This document shows, piece after piece, positions 51,330-60,692 of a stretch of DNA of 64,000 nt (the stretch's first letter is position 1; the number at the start of each line of letters is the position of its first letter). The notes beneath the pieces are model-generated. The model was not told where the DNA came from and did not search any database. It worked only from the letters and a program-made list of their open reading frames with translations. The stretch is from Sphingomonas sp. IBVSS2. GTDB taxonomy: Bacteria > Pseudomonadota > Alphaproteobacteria > Sphingomonadales > Sphingomonadaceae. The translations under genes and the position numbers were made by a program. The DNA lies in contig NZ_NFUR01000003.1 of the NCBI RefSeq assembly GCF_002127225.1, forward strand, positions 372,001 through 436,000, given 5' to 3'.

Positions 51330-52478
51330 ATGGATCGCGACGACGATATCGCCCGGCTGCTGCCCGAGCCGCCACCGCCACGCCCTGCCGGGCGCAGTGC
51401 GGCAATCGCACGTGCCATGCGCAGGTTCGATGGCGATGAGGAACCGGCTGCAGCCGCCCCGCCCGGCCTGGCGGCGGCACCTGTCCGCCGATGGCGCCAG
51501 CGGACGCAGATCGGCGCCTTCGCATCCATCCTGCTCGTCGCGGTGATTGCAATTCCCCTCGCCCTGCAACGACAGGCAGAGACGCCGCCAGCTCCCAGCC
51601 GGCCTGTGCCGGCAGTCGAACGGACGGTGGCGACCGAGCCGGCACCGCCCCAGGCCCAGGCACCCGATCGCTCCGCCCCGATCCGGCAGGCCCCTCCGCA
51701 CTTGTCTCCCACGCCTCCTCCAGCAGCCGCAAAGCCGGCGCCGGCGCCCCAGGCTGAAGCGCAAGCCGAACCTCGACAAGCCGCTCCCACGACGGCTTCC
51801 ACCGCATTTGCGAGCCAGGACCTGGCCGCATCCTCCCAGCGGAGTGCGCTGGCCGCCCCGGCGCCACAGGCCAGGATGGCCGAGGCCCGGCCTGCACCGC
51901 CATCGAGCGCGCCGATCGTCGTCACCGGCGGAAGGCTCGCCGCGCCCTCCAAGGCCGCAGCCACGCCCGTTACGGTGGCCGATGAAGCCGAAGCCGGTGC
52001 GAGCGAGATCATCGTAACCACCGCACGCAAGTCGCGCGCCCGCAAGGCAGCCCGGCGCGGCGATTGGAATGCCTGCACGGTCCGTGATCCCGAGCAGAGC
52101 CTGCGCGGTTGCAAGCGGCTGGTCGATCCCGGCGCCAAGGGAGATGCCGGCGTCGCGGCGGCACGGGTGGCGGACGGGCTGACGCGGGCATGGCAAGGCG
52201 ATTGGGAGGGCGCGATCGGCGCGCTGGACCAGGCCATCGCGGTGCGGCCCGAACTCGCCTTCGCCTATCTCAACCGGGGCCTGGCCCATAGCCAGGAAGG
52301 CGATCTCGCCCGCGCGGAGGCGGATCTCGATCTCGCCGTGCGCTATGCGCCACATGCAGCGCGCAGCTATTACAATCGGGGTCTGATCCGCCGCATGCGC
52401 GGTGACGAACGCGGCGCGGACGCCGATATGGCGCGCGCCCGGGAACTCGATTCACGGTATGAGGCGCTGGGGGATTGA
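51330..52478 (+). CDS. Membrane-anchored Pro/Ala-rich TPR protein, possible anti-sigma partner
   Basis: A 382-residue protein: cytosolic N-terminus of about 60 residues (MDRDDDIARLLPEPPPPRP...), one membrane helix (about 62-80) and a long Pro/Ala/Gln-rich periplasmic linker. Two IVVT-type stretches follow (APIVVTGGRLAA and SEIIVTTARKS), then a C-terminal TPR domain (GDWEGAIGALDQAIAVRPEL and AYLNRGLAHSQEGDLARAEA). The single-pass layout with a short cytosolic head resembles anti-sigma factors, so it may control the sigma factor two genes upstream; this is inference. GGAGG precedes the ATG at 51330. Confidence 0.75.
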   Translation: MDRDDDIARLLPEPPPPRPAGRSAAIARAMRRFDGDEEPAAAAPPGLAAAPVRRWRQRTQIGAFASILLVAVIAIPLALQRQAETPPAPSRPVPAVERTVATEPAPPQAQAPDRSAPIRQAPPHLSPTPPPAAAKPAPAPQAEAQAEPRQAAPTTASTAFASQDLAASSQRSALAAPAPQARMAEARPAPPSSAPIVVTGGRLAAPSKAAATPVTVADEAEAGASEIIVTTARKSRARKAARRGDWNACTVRDPEQSLRGCKRLVDPGAKGDAGVAAARVADGLTRAWQGDWEGAIGALDQAIAVRPELAFAYLNRGLAHSQEGDLARAEADLDLAVRYAPHAARSYYNRGLIRRMRGDERGADADMARARELDSRYEALGD

Positions 52479-52536
52479 ACCGGCGCGGTGGCCGGGGCGC
52501 GGAATTGGCGCGCCCCGGAGCCGTGCCGGCCGGCCC

Positions 52537-53661
52537 TCAGCCTCTCGTCGGGTCGATCAGGAACTTCTCGCCCGTCGCCTTGCGCTCATAGCTCCGTAGA
52601 ACCTCCGGATCGAGCGCCTCGGCGAGGCCGATGACCCGCGTGTAATGGCTGGCGAAAGTCGTCGTCAGCTCGTCCGCCACGCGCCTGCGCATCCGGTCCG
52701 CCACTTCCGCACCCGCCTTGCGCAGGAACGGGAAGAGCAGCCAGCCGGAAACGCTCCACTGGAAGCCGAAGGCCAGACGGTTGAGCGTGGTCGGCGACAG
52801 GTCGAGCGCGCCATAGATGTAGAGTTGCTTGAAGACCTCCGATCCATAGCGATTATATTCGCTCATGCGCCGGATGGCCGCACGCTCCATGGCCTGGACG
52901 ATCTCGCTGCCGAGCGTGCCGCCGCCGATCGCGTCAAAGGCGATGGTGGCGCCGGTTTCGGCCACCGCATCGGTGAGCCGGGCCGGGAAATCGGCATCCT
53001 TGCTGTTGAGGACATAGGTCGCCCCGATCGCCCGCAATATGTCGGCCTGCGCGTCGGATCGGACGATGTTGATGAGCGGAACGCCATCGGCGAGGCAGAT
53101 CTTCTGGAGCATCTGGCCGAGATTCGAGGCGGCGGCGGTATGGACGATCGCCGCATGCCCCTCGCGCCGCGCGGTCTCGACGAAGCCCAGGGCAGTCAGC
53201 GGGTTCACGAACATCGAGGCGCCGTCGGCGGAAGTCGCGCCTTCCGGCAGCGGCATCACGTCCCGCGCCTTGATCCGGCGATAGTCGGCATACATCGCGC
53301 CACCGACCATCCCGACGCGCTTGCCTTCGAGCGCCACCGCGTTCTTGCCGGCGGCGACGACGATGCCGGCGCCTTCATTGCCGACCGGCATCGACTGCCC
53401 CACCCTTCCCCGCACGCTCCCCAGCCGCGCGCCGGGCACGGTGAGGGTGAGGCCGGGGCGATCGCCGCCGGTTTCCCGCAACGTCGCCAGATCGGCGGGG
53501 CCGAGCAGCAGCCCCAGGTCGCTGGGGTTGATCGGCGTCGCCTCGATGCGGACGATGATCTCGTCGTCGGCCGGCTCGCCGATCTCGACGTCGAGCAGCG
53601 ACAGGGAGAGCGTGCCGTCCTCGGCGATTTTCGAATGCAGCTCGCGCCCGGCAAATGTCAT
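52537..53661 (-). CDS. Zinc-binding-dehydrogenase-like MDR oxidoreductase
   Basis: A 374-residue medium-chain dehydrogenase/reductase of the quinone-oxidoreductase branch. ATPINPSDLGLLLGPADL is the typical substrate-domain start, GNEGAGIVVAAGKNA the core, and HTAAASNLGQMLQKI with the following Asp-rich turn the cofactor region. No structural zinc cysteines are visible, so the zinc in the family name probably does not apply. The start at 53661 (MTFAGREL) excludes a non-conserved extension. The substrate is unknown; the gene stands alone. Confidence 0.85.
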   Translation of the reverse strand: MTFAGRELHSKIAEDGTLSLSLLDVEIGEPADDEIIVRIEATPINPSDLGLLLGPADLATLRETGGDRPGLTLTVPGARLGSVRGRVGQSMPVGNEGAGIVVAAGKNAVALEGKRVGMVGGAMYADYRRIKARDVMPLPEGATSADGASMFVNPLTALGFVETARREGHAAIVHTAAASNLGQMLQKICLADGVPLINIVRSDAQADILRAIGATYVLNSKDADFPARLTDAVAETGATIAFDAIGGGTLGSEIVQAMERAAIRRMSEYNRYGSEVFKQLYIYGALDLSPTTLNRLAFGFQWSVSGWLLFPFLRKAGAEVADRMRRRVADELTTTFASHYTRVIGLAEALDPEVLRSYERKATGEKFLIDPTRG

Positions 53662-53881
53662 GTCTCTCTCCGCCTGGATTGGTGAAGCGAAAGAGATGGT
53701 GCGGAGCCCGGCGACTGCAAGAAGGATGGAAACAGCGCCACGCGCCGCTCGGCAAGGCGTGAATGTCCTTTTGCGTCCAGCCGCCCCCAAACGGCACGGA
53801 TCGGCCGCGACTAGGGGTTTCTACGGAATGGGACATGCCCCCCGATCGCTTACTTCCGAACAGGTTGGAGCCGGAGAGGTT

Positions 53882-54049
53882 ATGACCGACAGCAAATATT
53901 TCGCGCAGCGCGCCGATGAGGAGCGTGATGCAGCGATGAAAGCCAAGGGAATGGCCAGCTTTCGCGCGCATATGGGCATGGCGCAGGAATATGAGCGCCG
54001 CGCGCGTGGCTTCAAACCCCGCCACGCCGACAAGGTCGTGCTCGACTGA
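53882..54049 (+). CDS. Small conserved charged protein
   Basis: A 55-residue soluble protein starting MTDSKYFAQRADEERDAAMK, helix-rich and very charged, ending PRHADKVVLD. It has a good ribosome site (GGAGAGG) 4 to 10 bases before ATG at 53882. Proteins of this kind recur in sphingomonads in my recollection, with no known function. Coding potential is supported by the ribosome site and amphipathic pattern. Confidence 0.6.
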   Translation: MTDSKYFAQRADEERDAAMKAKGMASFRAHMGMAQEYERRARGFKPRHADKVVLD

Positions 54050-54197
54050 GCGTTCTCGGCAGCCGCATCGCGCGGCTTCCCCCTTCCAGGATCGGGCCGA
54101 TGCCCCTTCCCGCCCCCCCGGGCCTTCGCCGATCCGCGCCTTTGTTCGATCGGCGAAGACCCGCCCCGGCGCGTGCCGGGGCGGAGGTTCTCGCCCG

Positions 54198-57191
54198 TCA
54201 GAACTCGGCGCTGACGCCAAGGGTGAAGGTGCGGCCGCTGGTGGTGTAGACCACCCGGCGCGCGATCGGGCCGCCGGCAAACTGCTCGATCGGCTCGTTG
54301 GTGAGGTTGATCCCCTCGGCGATCAGGCGGACGCCCTTCATCAGGTTCACATGCGCCTGGAAATCGATGTTGTGCGTGGCGGCGATATAGTCGCCGACAT
54401 TCCCCACCGTGCCCAGGCCGGTATAGTATTTGCTGCGATAGGCGTCCGACACGCGCACGCCCCAGTCCTTGTCTTCATAATAGAGCGTCGCGTTCGCCGC
54501 CCATTTCGACAGGCTGAACAGCGGCAGGCGGACGAAGCTGTTGCCCACCTTGCCCTGCTGGTGCCCGTCGAACCAGGTGCCGTTGACGACCATGCCGAGA
54601 TGCTTGAGCGGCCCCGGCAGGAAAGTGAAGTCGTGCTGGAACGCGACTTCGACGCCCTTGATGTCCGCGCCCGGGCCGTTGATGGGCTGGCTCACGTCAT
54701 AGGGGGTGCTGGCATCCTGGCCCTGGATCAGCAGCGACAGCGGCAGGCCGGTCTGGCCATAGGGGATGGTTACCGTGGACGGCGAGATGAAGCTGTCCAT
54801 GTTCTTGTAGAAGAAGCCGACCGAGGCGAAGCCGGTGCGGTCCATATACCATTCGATCGAGCCCTCGACCGAGGTGGCCTTGTAGGGCTTGAGGAACGGG
54901 TTGCCGAGGCTGAGGCTGCCGCCGTTCGGGCGCGTGGTGATCGAGCCGGCCGCAGCCAGGTCGCCCAGGCCCGGACGGTTGACGTTGCGGCTGGCGCTGA
55001 CGCGCATCACCAGGTTCCTGGTCACGTCGAGCGCGACATTCGCGGCGGGCAGCCAGCCATTGCTGTTGTTCTCGATCGAGACCGGCACGAAGCCGCCGCT
55101 GGAGGCAAGATGCCCCGACGAGGTCAGATCGGTGGAGAAGTAACGCAGGCCCGCATTGGCGCGCAGGCGCATGTCGCCGATATGGGTATCCAGGTCGAAC
55201 TGGGCGAACCCGTTCCAGGTCTTCTCGTCGACCCGGTAGTCGCTGCCCGCCTGCAGATTGGCGGCGCTCAGGTCGCGCTTGTCGCCGACATAGGCATAGA
55301 CCGCATCGACATTGCCGACGATGTACTGAAGCAGCGTGTCGGGCCCGACGAGCTGTTTCATGCCGTTCGGCACCGGGATGTTCGCCGGCACGTTGTGGAA
55401 CACCTTGTTGGCCCAGGTATAGCCCGTGTTGGTGAACTTCTTGTAGGCGCCGCCGGCCTTGAAGGTCAGGCCGCCGCCCAGGTCATAGGCGGCATCGAGC
55501 TTGCCGTTGAGATAGCGGTTGGTGATCGCATTCTCCTGCACGTCCAGGCGCTGGACGGTCCAGAGATCGGGGTTCCTCAGGTCGATGCCATAGGTGTTGG
55601 CCGGGATGCGCGGACGGGTGTCGTAGCTGAACGGCGTCTGCTTCGCCTCCATGAACACCTTGTCGAACACCGGCTGGGCGAAGTCCGACTGCTCATAGCC
55701 GCCCAGCGCGTGGATGGTCAGCCGATCGCCGATCTTCCAGCTCAGATTCGCGACGCCCTGATAGAAATCGGTGTGGTTCTTGACGATGTGGTGCTCGGAA
55801 CGCAGGTCGATGCCCGTATAGCTCGCCGCGCGCAGCGTGTTGGTATCATCGATCACGGCGCTGCGGATCACCTGCGTGCCGCCGACGCTGGAGCCGGTCA
55901 GCGGGTTGCTGCCCGCGGTGGCCAGCGCATAATCGTCGCGATAGTCCCACAGGCGGCCATAGAGGAAATCGACGTCGAGCTTGAAATCGTCGCCCGGATG
56001 ATACTGGACCGACGAGGTGATGCCGAGCCGGCGGCGATCGGTATACCAGGTCGAGGGCGACTGGGCAGTCGGCTGGTACACGCCGGCGAGCAGCTTGGCA
56101 CGGGTCGCCGCGTCGATCTCGGGGCCGATATTGGCGGCACCATATTTGGTCAGGCCCCAGCCCCAGTTGCGATAGCCATATTCGTTGCTCTTGATCTGGC
56201 TGTAGGCGACCGAGACCAGCGCACCGAAATCGCCGGAACGAGTCGAAGCCAGGCCGACGACGCGCGGAGTGACGCCGCTGGTGTTGGTGTTGGTCTGGCC
56301 CTTGGCCGAGACGACGAACTTCGAACCGTCATAATCGAACGGCTTGGCGCTGTAGAGCTGCACGGTGCCGGCAATGCCGCCCTCGTCCTGCTCCGCCGCG
56401 AACGACTTCTGCACCGCGACACGGTTGAACAGCTCGGACGCGAACAGGCTGTAGTCGAACGAGCGCGAACGGCTGACCGCGCCGCGATTGTCCATGCCCG
56501 AGGCGGTGTTGCCCATCACTTCCATGCCGTTCAGCTGGGTGCGGGTGAAATCCGCGCCCAGGCCGCGCAGCGCGATCTGCCGGCCCTCGCCGGTGTCGCG
56601 GGTGATGGTGATGCCGGGGATGCGCTGCAGCGCCTCGGCGAGGTTCAGGTCGGGAAAGGCGGCGATATCGGAAGCGACGATATTGTCCTCGGCGCCGACT
56701 GCCTTGCGCTTCAGCTGCTGCGCCGCGGTAAGACTCTCGCGATAGCCGGAAACGACGATCTCGGACTCTTCCTGGACGCGTGGCGCCTCGGGCTCGGCCT
56801 GCGCAGCGGCTTGCGCGACCGGCTTGGCGGCACCGGCATGAACGGCGCGGCGCGGCGCGGCCACGGCCCGCGCGGACGTAAGCACCACGACGCCGCCGCG
56901 CATCGAGGCGGTCAGATTGGTGCCGCGCAGCAGCTGGTCGAGCGCCGCACGCACGGTGAGCGCCCCCCGCACCCCGCCGGTGCGGCGGCCGGCGACCAGG
57001 TTCGGCGCGACCACCACCTGCACGCCGGTGGCCTGCGAGAACTGCGAAATGGCGCTGCGCAGGTCCGATGCGCCGATGTCGAAGCGCATCTGCACATGCA
57101 TCGAGACTTCGGCACCGCGCGCCTGGGCCATGGCCGGCATGGCGAGCATGATTGCCACTGCCATGAGTGAAATTCCCCTAGTGCGATCCAT
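54198..57191 (-). CDS. TonB-dependent receptor with N-terminal STN signalling domain
   Basis: A 997-residue outer-membrane receptor. After the signal peptide an STN domain (about residues 35-95; FDIGASDLRSAISQFSQATG, LDQLLRGTNLTASMRGG) is available to contact the FecR protein encoded next. The TonB box is EIVVSGYRES. The plug (DLNLAEALQRIPGITITRDT, IALRGLGADFTRTQLNG) and barrel end in TFTLGVSAEF. The plug and early barrel resemble the large sphingomonad/xanthomonad receptor group often linked to complex carbohydrates rather than siderophores. The ligand is not readable. It is last in a sigma/anti-sigma/receptor module on the minus strand. Confidence 0.93.
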   Translation of the reverse strand: MDRTRGISLMAVAIMLAMPAMAQARGAEVSMHVQMRFDIGASDLRSAISQFSQATGVQVVVAPNLVAGRRTGGVRGALTVRAALDQLLRGTNLTASMRGGVVVLTSARAVAAPRRAVHAGAAKPVAQAAAQAEPEAPRVQEESEIVVSGYRESLTAAQQLKRKAVGAEDNIVASDIAAFPDLNLAEALQRIPGITITRDTGEGRQIALRGLGADFTRTQLNGMEVMGNTASGMDNRGAVSRSRSFDYSLFASELFNRVAVQKSFAAEQDEGGIAGTVQLYSAKPFDYDGSKFVVSAKGQTNTNTSGVTPRVVGLASTRSGDFGALVSVAYSQIKSNEYGYRNWGWGLTKYGAANIGPEIDAATRAKLLAGVYQPTAQSPSTWYTDRRRLGITSSVQYHPGDDFKLDVDFLYGRLWDYRDDYALATAGSNPLTGSSVGGTQVIRSAVIDDTNTLRAASYTGIDLRSEHHIVKNHTDFYQGVANLSWKIGDRLTIHALGGYEQSDFAQPVFDKVFMEAKQTPFSYDTRPRIPANTYGIDLRNPDLWTVQRLDVQENAITNRYLNGKLDAAYDLGGGLTFKAGGAYKKFTNTGYTWANKVFHNVPANIPVPNGMKQLVGPDTLLQYIVGNVDAVYAYVGDKRDLSAANLQAGSDYRVDEKTWNGFAQFDLDTHIGDMRLRANAGLRYFSTDLTSSGHLASSGGFVPVSIENNSNGWLPAANVALDVTRNLVMRVSASRNVNRPGLGDLAAAGSITTRPNGGSLSLGNPFLKPYKATSVEGSIEWYMDRTGFASVGFFYKNMDSFISPSTVTIPYGQTGLPLSLLIQGQDASTPYDVSQPINGPGADIKGVEVAFQHDFTFLPGPLKHLGMVVNGTWFDGHQQGKVGNSFVRLPLFSLSKWAANATLYYEDKDWGVRVSDAYRSKYYTGLGTVGNVGDYIAATHNIDFQAHVNLMKGVRLIAEGINLTNEPIEQFAGGPIARRVVYTTSGRTFTLGVSAEF

Positions 57192-57284
57192 TATGTTCCT
57201 CCGCTCGGGCGCGAGGTGCGCCTCCGGGGAGGAAGACGGGGGTCGATCAGCTTCCGGACAAAAGAATTTTATTGCAGCGCAATG

Positions 57285-58232
57285 TCATCGATCTGACGGC
57301 TGGGTGACACCTTCCCGGGTCGGGATCAGATGCAGCTCGTCTCCCTTGCGAACGACCTGGAAATCATAGGCAGCGCCCATCGCGCCAAGCAATTGCCGCG
57401 GATTATCAAGGCGGAACCGCCCTGCAACCGCGATCGCTGCCAGCGGCTTGGGCGGCGGAGCGATGAACGAGCCACCGCGGCGATTGAGCGCATCGACCAG
57501 GTCGCCGAGCCGCATATTGTCGATGTCGAGCCAGCCCTGGCGCCAATCCTGTTGCGTCGCATCGAAGCGCGTCGGCGCGCGCGCCTGGCCGCCGGCGAAG
57601 CGGCTGCGCCACCCGGCTTCGACGATCACCGCTTGTTTGTCGGCTCCGTCCCCACCGAAGCGCACCTTGCCGCGATAGACTGCGATGCGAACACCGCTGC
57701 TCGCGATATCGATGTCGAACGCAGTGCCGAGCACCCGTGTCGCCGATCCCTCGGCATGCACGGTGAAGGGCCGGTCGGGCCGATGGGCGATGTCGAAATA
57801 GGCCTCGCCGCGCTGCATCGTCACCGTCCGACGATCCGTACCCAATGTCACGTCGAGACTGGTCGCGCCGTTGAGGTGGAGTTTCGAGCCATCGGCAAGC
57901 GCAACGTCGAGCTGCTGGCCCCGCGCGGTCTCGTAATGGATCGGCGCGGGCGCGGCGGCGCGGTACCAGCCTGCCTGCCAGCTGCCGATGCCGATCGCGG
58001 CGACCAGCGCCAGCGCGCCGCCGGTACCGATCGCGCGGCGGCGATTGGCGCGCATAGCCTGGACGTCTCCGTCCGACAGGCGTGGAAGCTGGCCCATCGC
58101 ATCGGCGAGCGCCGGATCGTCGAGCATCGCCTGGATATCGGCCGCCCCGGCGGGTGGCGCCTCGCCGAGCACTGCCTCGTCCTCGCGCATCGCCCAGTGG
58201 GCGGCATCCCGCAGCACCGCGCGCCGGCTCAT
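57285..58232 (-). CDS. FecR-family anti-sigma factor/sensor
   Basis: A 315-residue single-pass protein. The cytosolic head (RDAAHWAMREDEAVLGEAPP) would bind the sigma factor, and one membrane helix lies at about residues 65-84. The periplasmic FecR domain (ARGQQLDVALADGSKLHLNG, GEAYFDIAHRPDRPFTVHAE) precedes a C-terminal STN-like part. ATG at 58232 overlaps the sigma stop (ATGA), supporting this start over one 23 codons upstream. It relays ligand binding by the receptor to the sigma factor. Confidence 0.92.
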   Translation of the reverse strand: MSRRAVLRDAAHWAMREDEAVLGEAPPAGAADIQAMLDDPALADAMGQLPRLSDGDVQAMRANRRRAIGTGGALALVAAIGIGSWQAGWYRAAAPAPIHYETARGQQLDVALADGSKLHLNGATSLDVTLGTDRRTVTMQRGEAYFDIAHRPDRPFTVHAEGSATRVLGTAFDIDIASSGVRIAVYRGKVRFGGDGADKQAVIVEAGWRSRFAGGQARAPTRFDATQQDWRQGWLDIDNMRLGDLVDALNRRGGSFIAPPPKPLAAIAVAGRFRLDNPRQLLGAMGAAYDFQVVRKGDELHLIPTREGVTQPSDR

Positions 58233-58765
58233 CGGGCCGCCCCCGCCGGCAAGCCGCGCCGTTCGAGCGCCGCGCGCAGATCGGCGGCCGCGCGGGTGCA
58301 ATGCTTCTCCACCGCGGCGAGGCTCATCTCGAGGTCGGCGGCGATGATGGCGCAGGCCACGCCGTCGAGCCGGCGGCGCAGGAACACTTCGCGGCGCAGC
58401 GGCGGCATCACCTTGAGTGCCGCGACCAGGATGTCCACGCGCTGGCGATAATCCAGGATTTCCTCGGCCCGCGGCAGGGGGCAGGCGATGTCCTCCGCCA
58501 GCTCGGCGGCCTCCGGCATCGCGCTGCGGCGCCGGAAATGATCGAAGACCAGGTTGCGTGCCACCGCGAAGCAGAAGGCGCCGACATCGGCGACTCCGCG
58601 CGTGCGGCGATAGTCATAGAGGCGGACATAGGTTTCCTGGACGATGTCCTCGCCCTCGTCCCGATCGCGCAGCCGGCCCTCGACGAAGCGCTGGAGCGCG
58701 GCACGCAGCGCCACTTCCTCGGCCGCCGCATGGCGGCGCGCGACGATGGCGGTCAGTTCGTTCAT
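58229..58765 (-). CDS. FecI-like ECF sigma factor
   Basis: A 178-residue sigma factor with region 2 (LQRFVEGRLRDRDEGEDIVQ, ETYVRLYDYRRT) and region 4 (MPPLRREVFLRRRLDGVACA, then LEMSLAAVEKHCTRAAADLR). The EDIVQETYVR and VEKH motifs are typical of the FecI group. It is the first gene of the sigma/FecR/TonB-receptor unit and should drive the receptor gene when the cognate ligand is bound. Confidence 0.92.
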   Translation of the reverse strand: MNELTAIVARRHAAAEEVALRAALQRFVEGRLRDRDEGEDIVQETYVRLYDYRRTRGVADVGAFCFAVARNLVFDHFRRRSAMPEAAELAEDIACPLPRAEEILDYRQRVDILVAALKVMPPLRREVFLRRRLDGVACAIIAADLEMSLAAVEKHCTRAAADLRAALERRGLPAGAAR

Positions 58766-58952
58766 CGCGCCACCTCCTCGCCAGGCCCTGCCTGCCCCGT
58801 CATGCCGCTCCTCCCCCGGGGAATCACCCTGCCCCTGCGAGGGCTAGGCCCGCTCCATGAAGCGCGCATGACAGCCGGGCCCGCTCCGGCTGCTTAAAAC
58901 TGCAACCTGGCGCGCCTAAGCCACCGCGAATCGAGCTGGAGGGAAGGAAGCG

Positions 58953-59834
58953 ATGCGGTGGACGGTCATGCTGGCGCTGGCGGCACTTGGCGCAGCGCCC
59001 GCGCCACAAGCGGAGAAGCCGGCCTTCAGCATCGGTGCGATCGCGGACGCGCAATATGCCGATGCTCCCGACAATGGCCAGCGCATGTACCATACGACGC
59101 CGGGCAAGCTCGCGGCCGCGGTGGAGGATTTCAATCGCCAGCGGCTCGCCTTCGTCGTCCATCTCGGCGATTTCATCGACAAGGACTGGGCCAGCTATGA
59201 TGCGATGCTGCCGATCACGCGGCGGCTGCGGCATCCGGTGCATTTCGTGCTGGGCAATCACGAGTTCTCGATCGACGATGCCCACAAGCCCCAGGTGCCG
59301 GCCAAGCTCGGCATGCCCCGGCGCTATTACAGCTTCGAACGGCAGGGCTGGCTGTTCCTGGTGACCGACGGCAACGACCTGAGCAGCTATGCCTGGCCGG
59401 CCGGCAGTCCCGAGCACAAGAGGAGCATGGCCGCGCATGCCGCCCTCTATCCCGACAAGCCGCTATGGGACGGCGGCATCGGCGGCGAGCAGCTGGCCTG
59501 GATCGACAGCGAGCTGACGCGGGCGGACAGGCGCAAGCTCAAGGTCATGCTGTTCAGCCACTTCCCCGTCTGGCCGGAAAATCCCCATAATCTGTGGAAC
59601 GCTCCGGCGGTGACGGCCCTGCTCGAGCGCCACCCCTCCGCCAAGATCTGGCTCGACGGGCACAACCATGACGGCAATTATGGCGAACGGGGCGGCATCC
59701 ATTATGTGAACATGAAGGCGATGCTCGACACGACCGAGACGAGCTATGCCCGGCTCGACTTCTTCGCCGATCGCGTCGAACTGCGCGGCACCGGGCGGCA
59801 AGGCGACCTGGTGCTCAGGCTTCGTCCCGACTGA
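58953..59834 (+). CDS. Exported metallophosphoesterase, ADP-ribose pyrophosphatase (Mn)-like
   Basis: A 293-residue calcineurin-fold phosphoesterase with a signal peptide (MRWTVMLALAALGAAPAPQA). Metal ligands follow the canonical order: IGAIADAQYAD, HLGDFID, LGNHEF, FSHFPVW and DGHNHDGNYG. The unusual AD-QYAD first motif and GNHEF match Mn-dependent ADP-ribose/CDP-alcohol diphosphatases better than CpdA cAMP phosphodiesterases. The export signal suggests scavenging of nucleotide derivatives in the periplasm. It stands alone, divergent from the sigma gene with a 187-base gap. Confidence 0.85.
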   Translation: MRWTVMLALAALGAAPAPQAEKPAFSIGAIADAQYADAPDNGQRMYHTTPGKLAAAVEDFNRQRLAFVVHLGDFIDKDWASYDAMLPITRRLRHPVHFVLGNHEFSIDDAHKPQVPAKLGMPRRYYSFERQGWLFLVTDGNDLSSYAWPAGSPEHKRSMAAHAALYPDKPLWDGGIGGEQLAWIDSELTRADRRKLKVMLFSHFPVWPENPHNLWNAPAVTALLERHPSAKIWLDGHNHDGNYGERGGIHYVNMKAMLDTTETSYARLDFFADRVELRGTGRQGDLVLRLRPD

Positions 59835-59930
59835 CCTTGCGGCATCCGGCGCGTATCGGCAGGTGCACAAGGCTTTCCTTCATATGGACGGCTTCCTAGG
59901 GTCGCCGCCGCATCCTCCGGAGTCCCAGCC

Positions 59931-60692
59931 TTGACCGTACCCGCCACTGCCATCGACCGTCTCGTCGCCATCATGGCACGGCTGCGCGACCCCGTAAGCG
60001 GTTGCGAATGGGATACCGTGCAGACCTTTGCGACGATCGCCCCCTATACGATCGAAGAAGCCTATGAAGTTGCCGACGCGATCGAGCGCCGCGACATGGC
60101 CGACCTCAAGGACGAGCTCGGCGACTTGCTGCTCCAGGTGATCTTCCACAGCCGCATGGCCGAGGAAGCCGGCGATTTCGCGCTGGTCGACGTCGCCAAT
60201 GCGATCAGCGACAAGATGGAGCGCCGCCACCCGCACATCTTCCTGGGCGCCGCCGAGGGGGGCCATCACCTCTGGGAGCAGATCAAGGCGTCGGAGCGCG
60301 ATGCGAAGGGGCATGCGAGCGCACTCGACGGCGTGGCGATCGGCCTCCCCGCTTTGCTGCGGGCGGAGAAGCTGCAGAAACGCGCCGCCCGCACCGGGTT
60401 CGACTGGCCCGATCCCAGCGGCGCCCGCGCCAAGATCGACGAGGAACTGGCCGAGGTCGAGGCTGCGGAAACGCCGGCCGAAATCGAGGAGGAAATCGGC
60501 GACCTGCTGTTCGCGATGGTGAACTGGGCGCGCAAGCTGGGTGTGGACCCCGAGGCCGCGCTGCGCGGCGCGAATGGAAAATTCGAAAAGCGTTTCAAGG
60601 CGATGGAAGCGGAAGCTGGCGATGCCTTCGAGGATCTCGACCTCGATGCCAAGGAAGAACTCTGGGTAAAGGCCAAGCGCGAGGAAGCCTGA
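59931..60692 (+). CDS. mazG: Nucleoside triphosphate pyrophosphohydrolase MazG
   Basis: A 253-residue house-cleaning NTP pyrophosphatase with two MazG domains. The first has EEAYEVADAIERRDMADLKD and ELGDLLLQVIFH; the second has EELAEVEAAETPAEIEEEIG and DLLFAMVNWARK. CEWDTVQTFATIAPYTIEEA is close to the usual CPWDREQTF.S..PYT.EEA, so one cofactor-loop Pro is replaced by Glu. TTG at 59931 is the start with CCGGAG upstream. It overlaps the next ATG by one base. Confidence 0.93.
   Translation: MTVPATAIDRLVAIMARLRDPVSGCEWDTVQTFATIAPYTIEEAYEVADAIERRDMADLKDELGDLLLQVIFHSRMAEEAGDFALVDVANAISDKMERRHPHIFLGAAEGGHHLWEQIKASERDAKGHASALDGVAIGLPALLRAEKLQKRAARTGFDWPDPSGARAKIDEELAEVEAAETPAEIEEEIGDLLFAMVNWARKLGVDPEAALRGANGKFEKRFKAMEAEAGDAFEDLDLDAKEELWVKAKREEA

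Noticed and set aside
53991-57170. A 1059-codon open frame on the plus strand
   Set aside because: It is the antisense shadow of the TonB-dependent receptor gene. The receptor has signal peptide, STN, plug and barrel signatures, while the shadow is an Arg/Ala/Gly-rich composition artefact.
58953-59834. Metallophosphoesterase as the cAMP phosphodiesterase CpdA
   Set aside because: It has a signal peptide and the AD-QYAD first motif typical of Mn-dependent ADP-ribose pyrophosphatases rather than CpdA.
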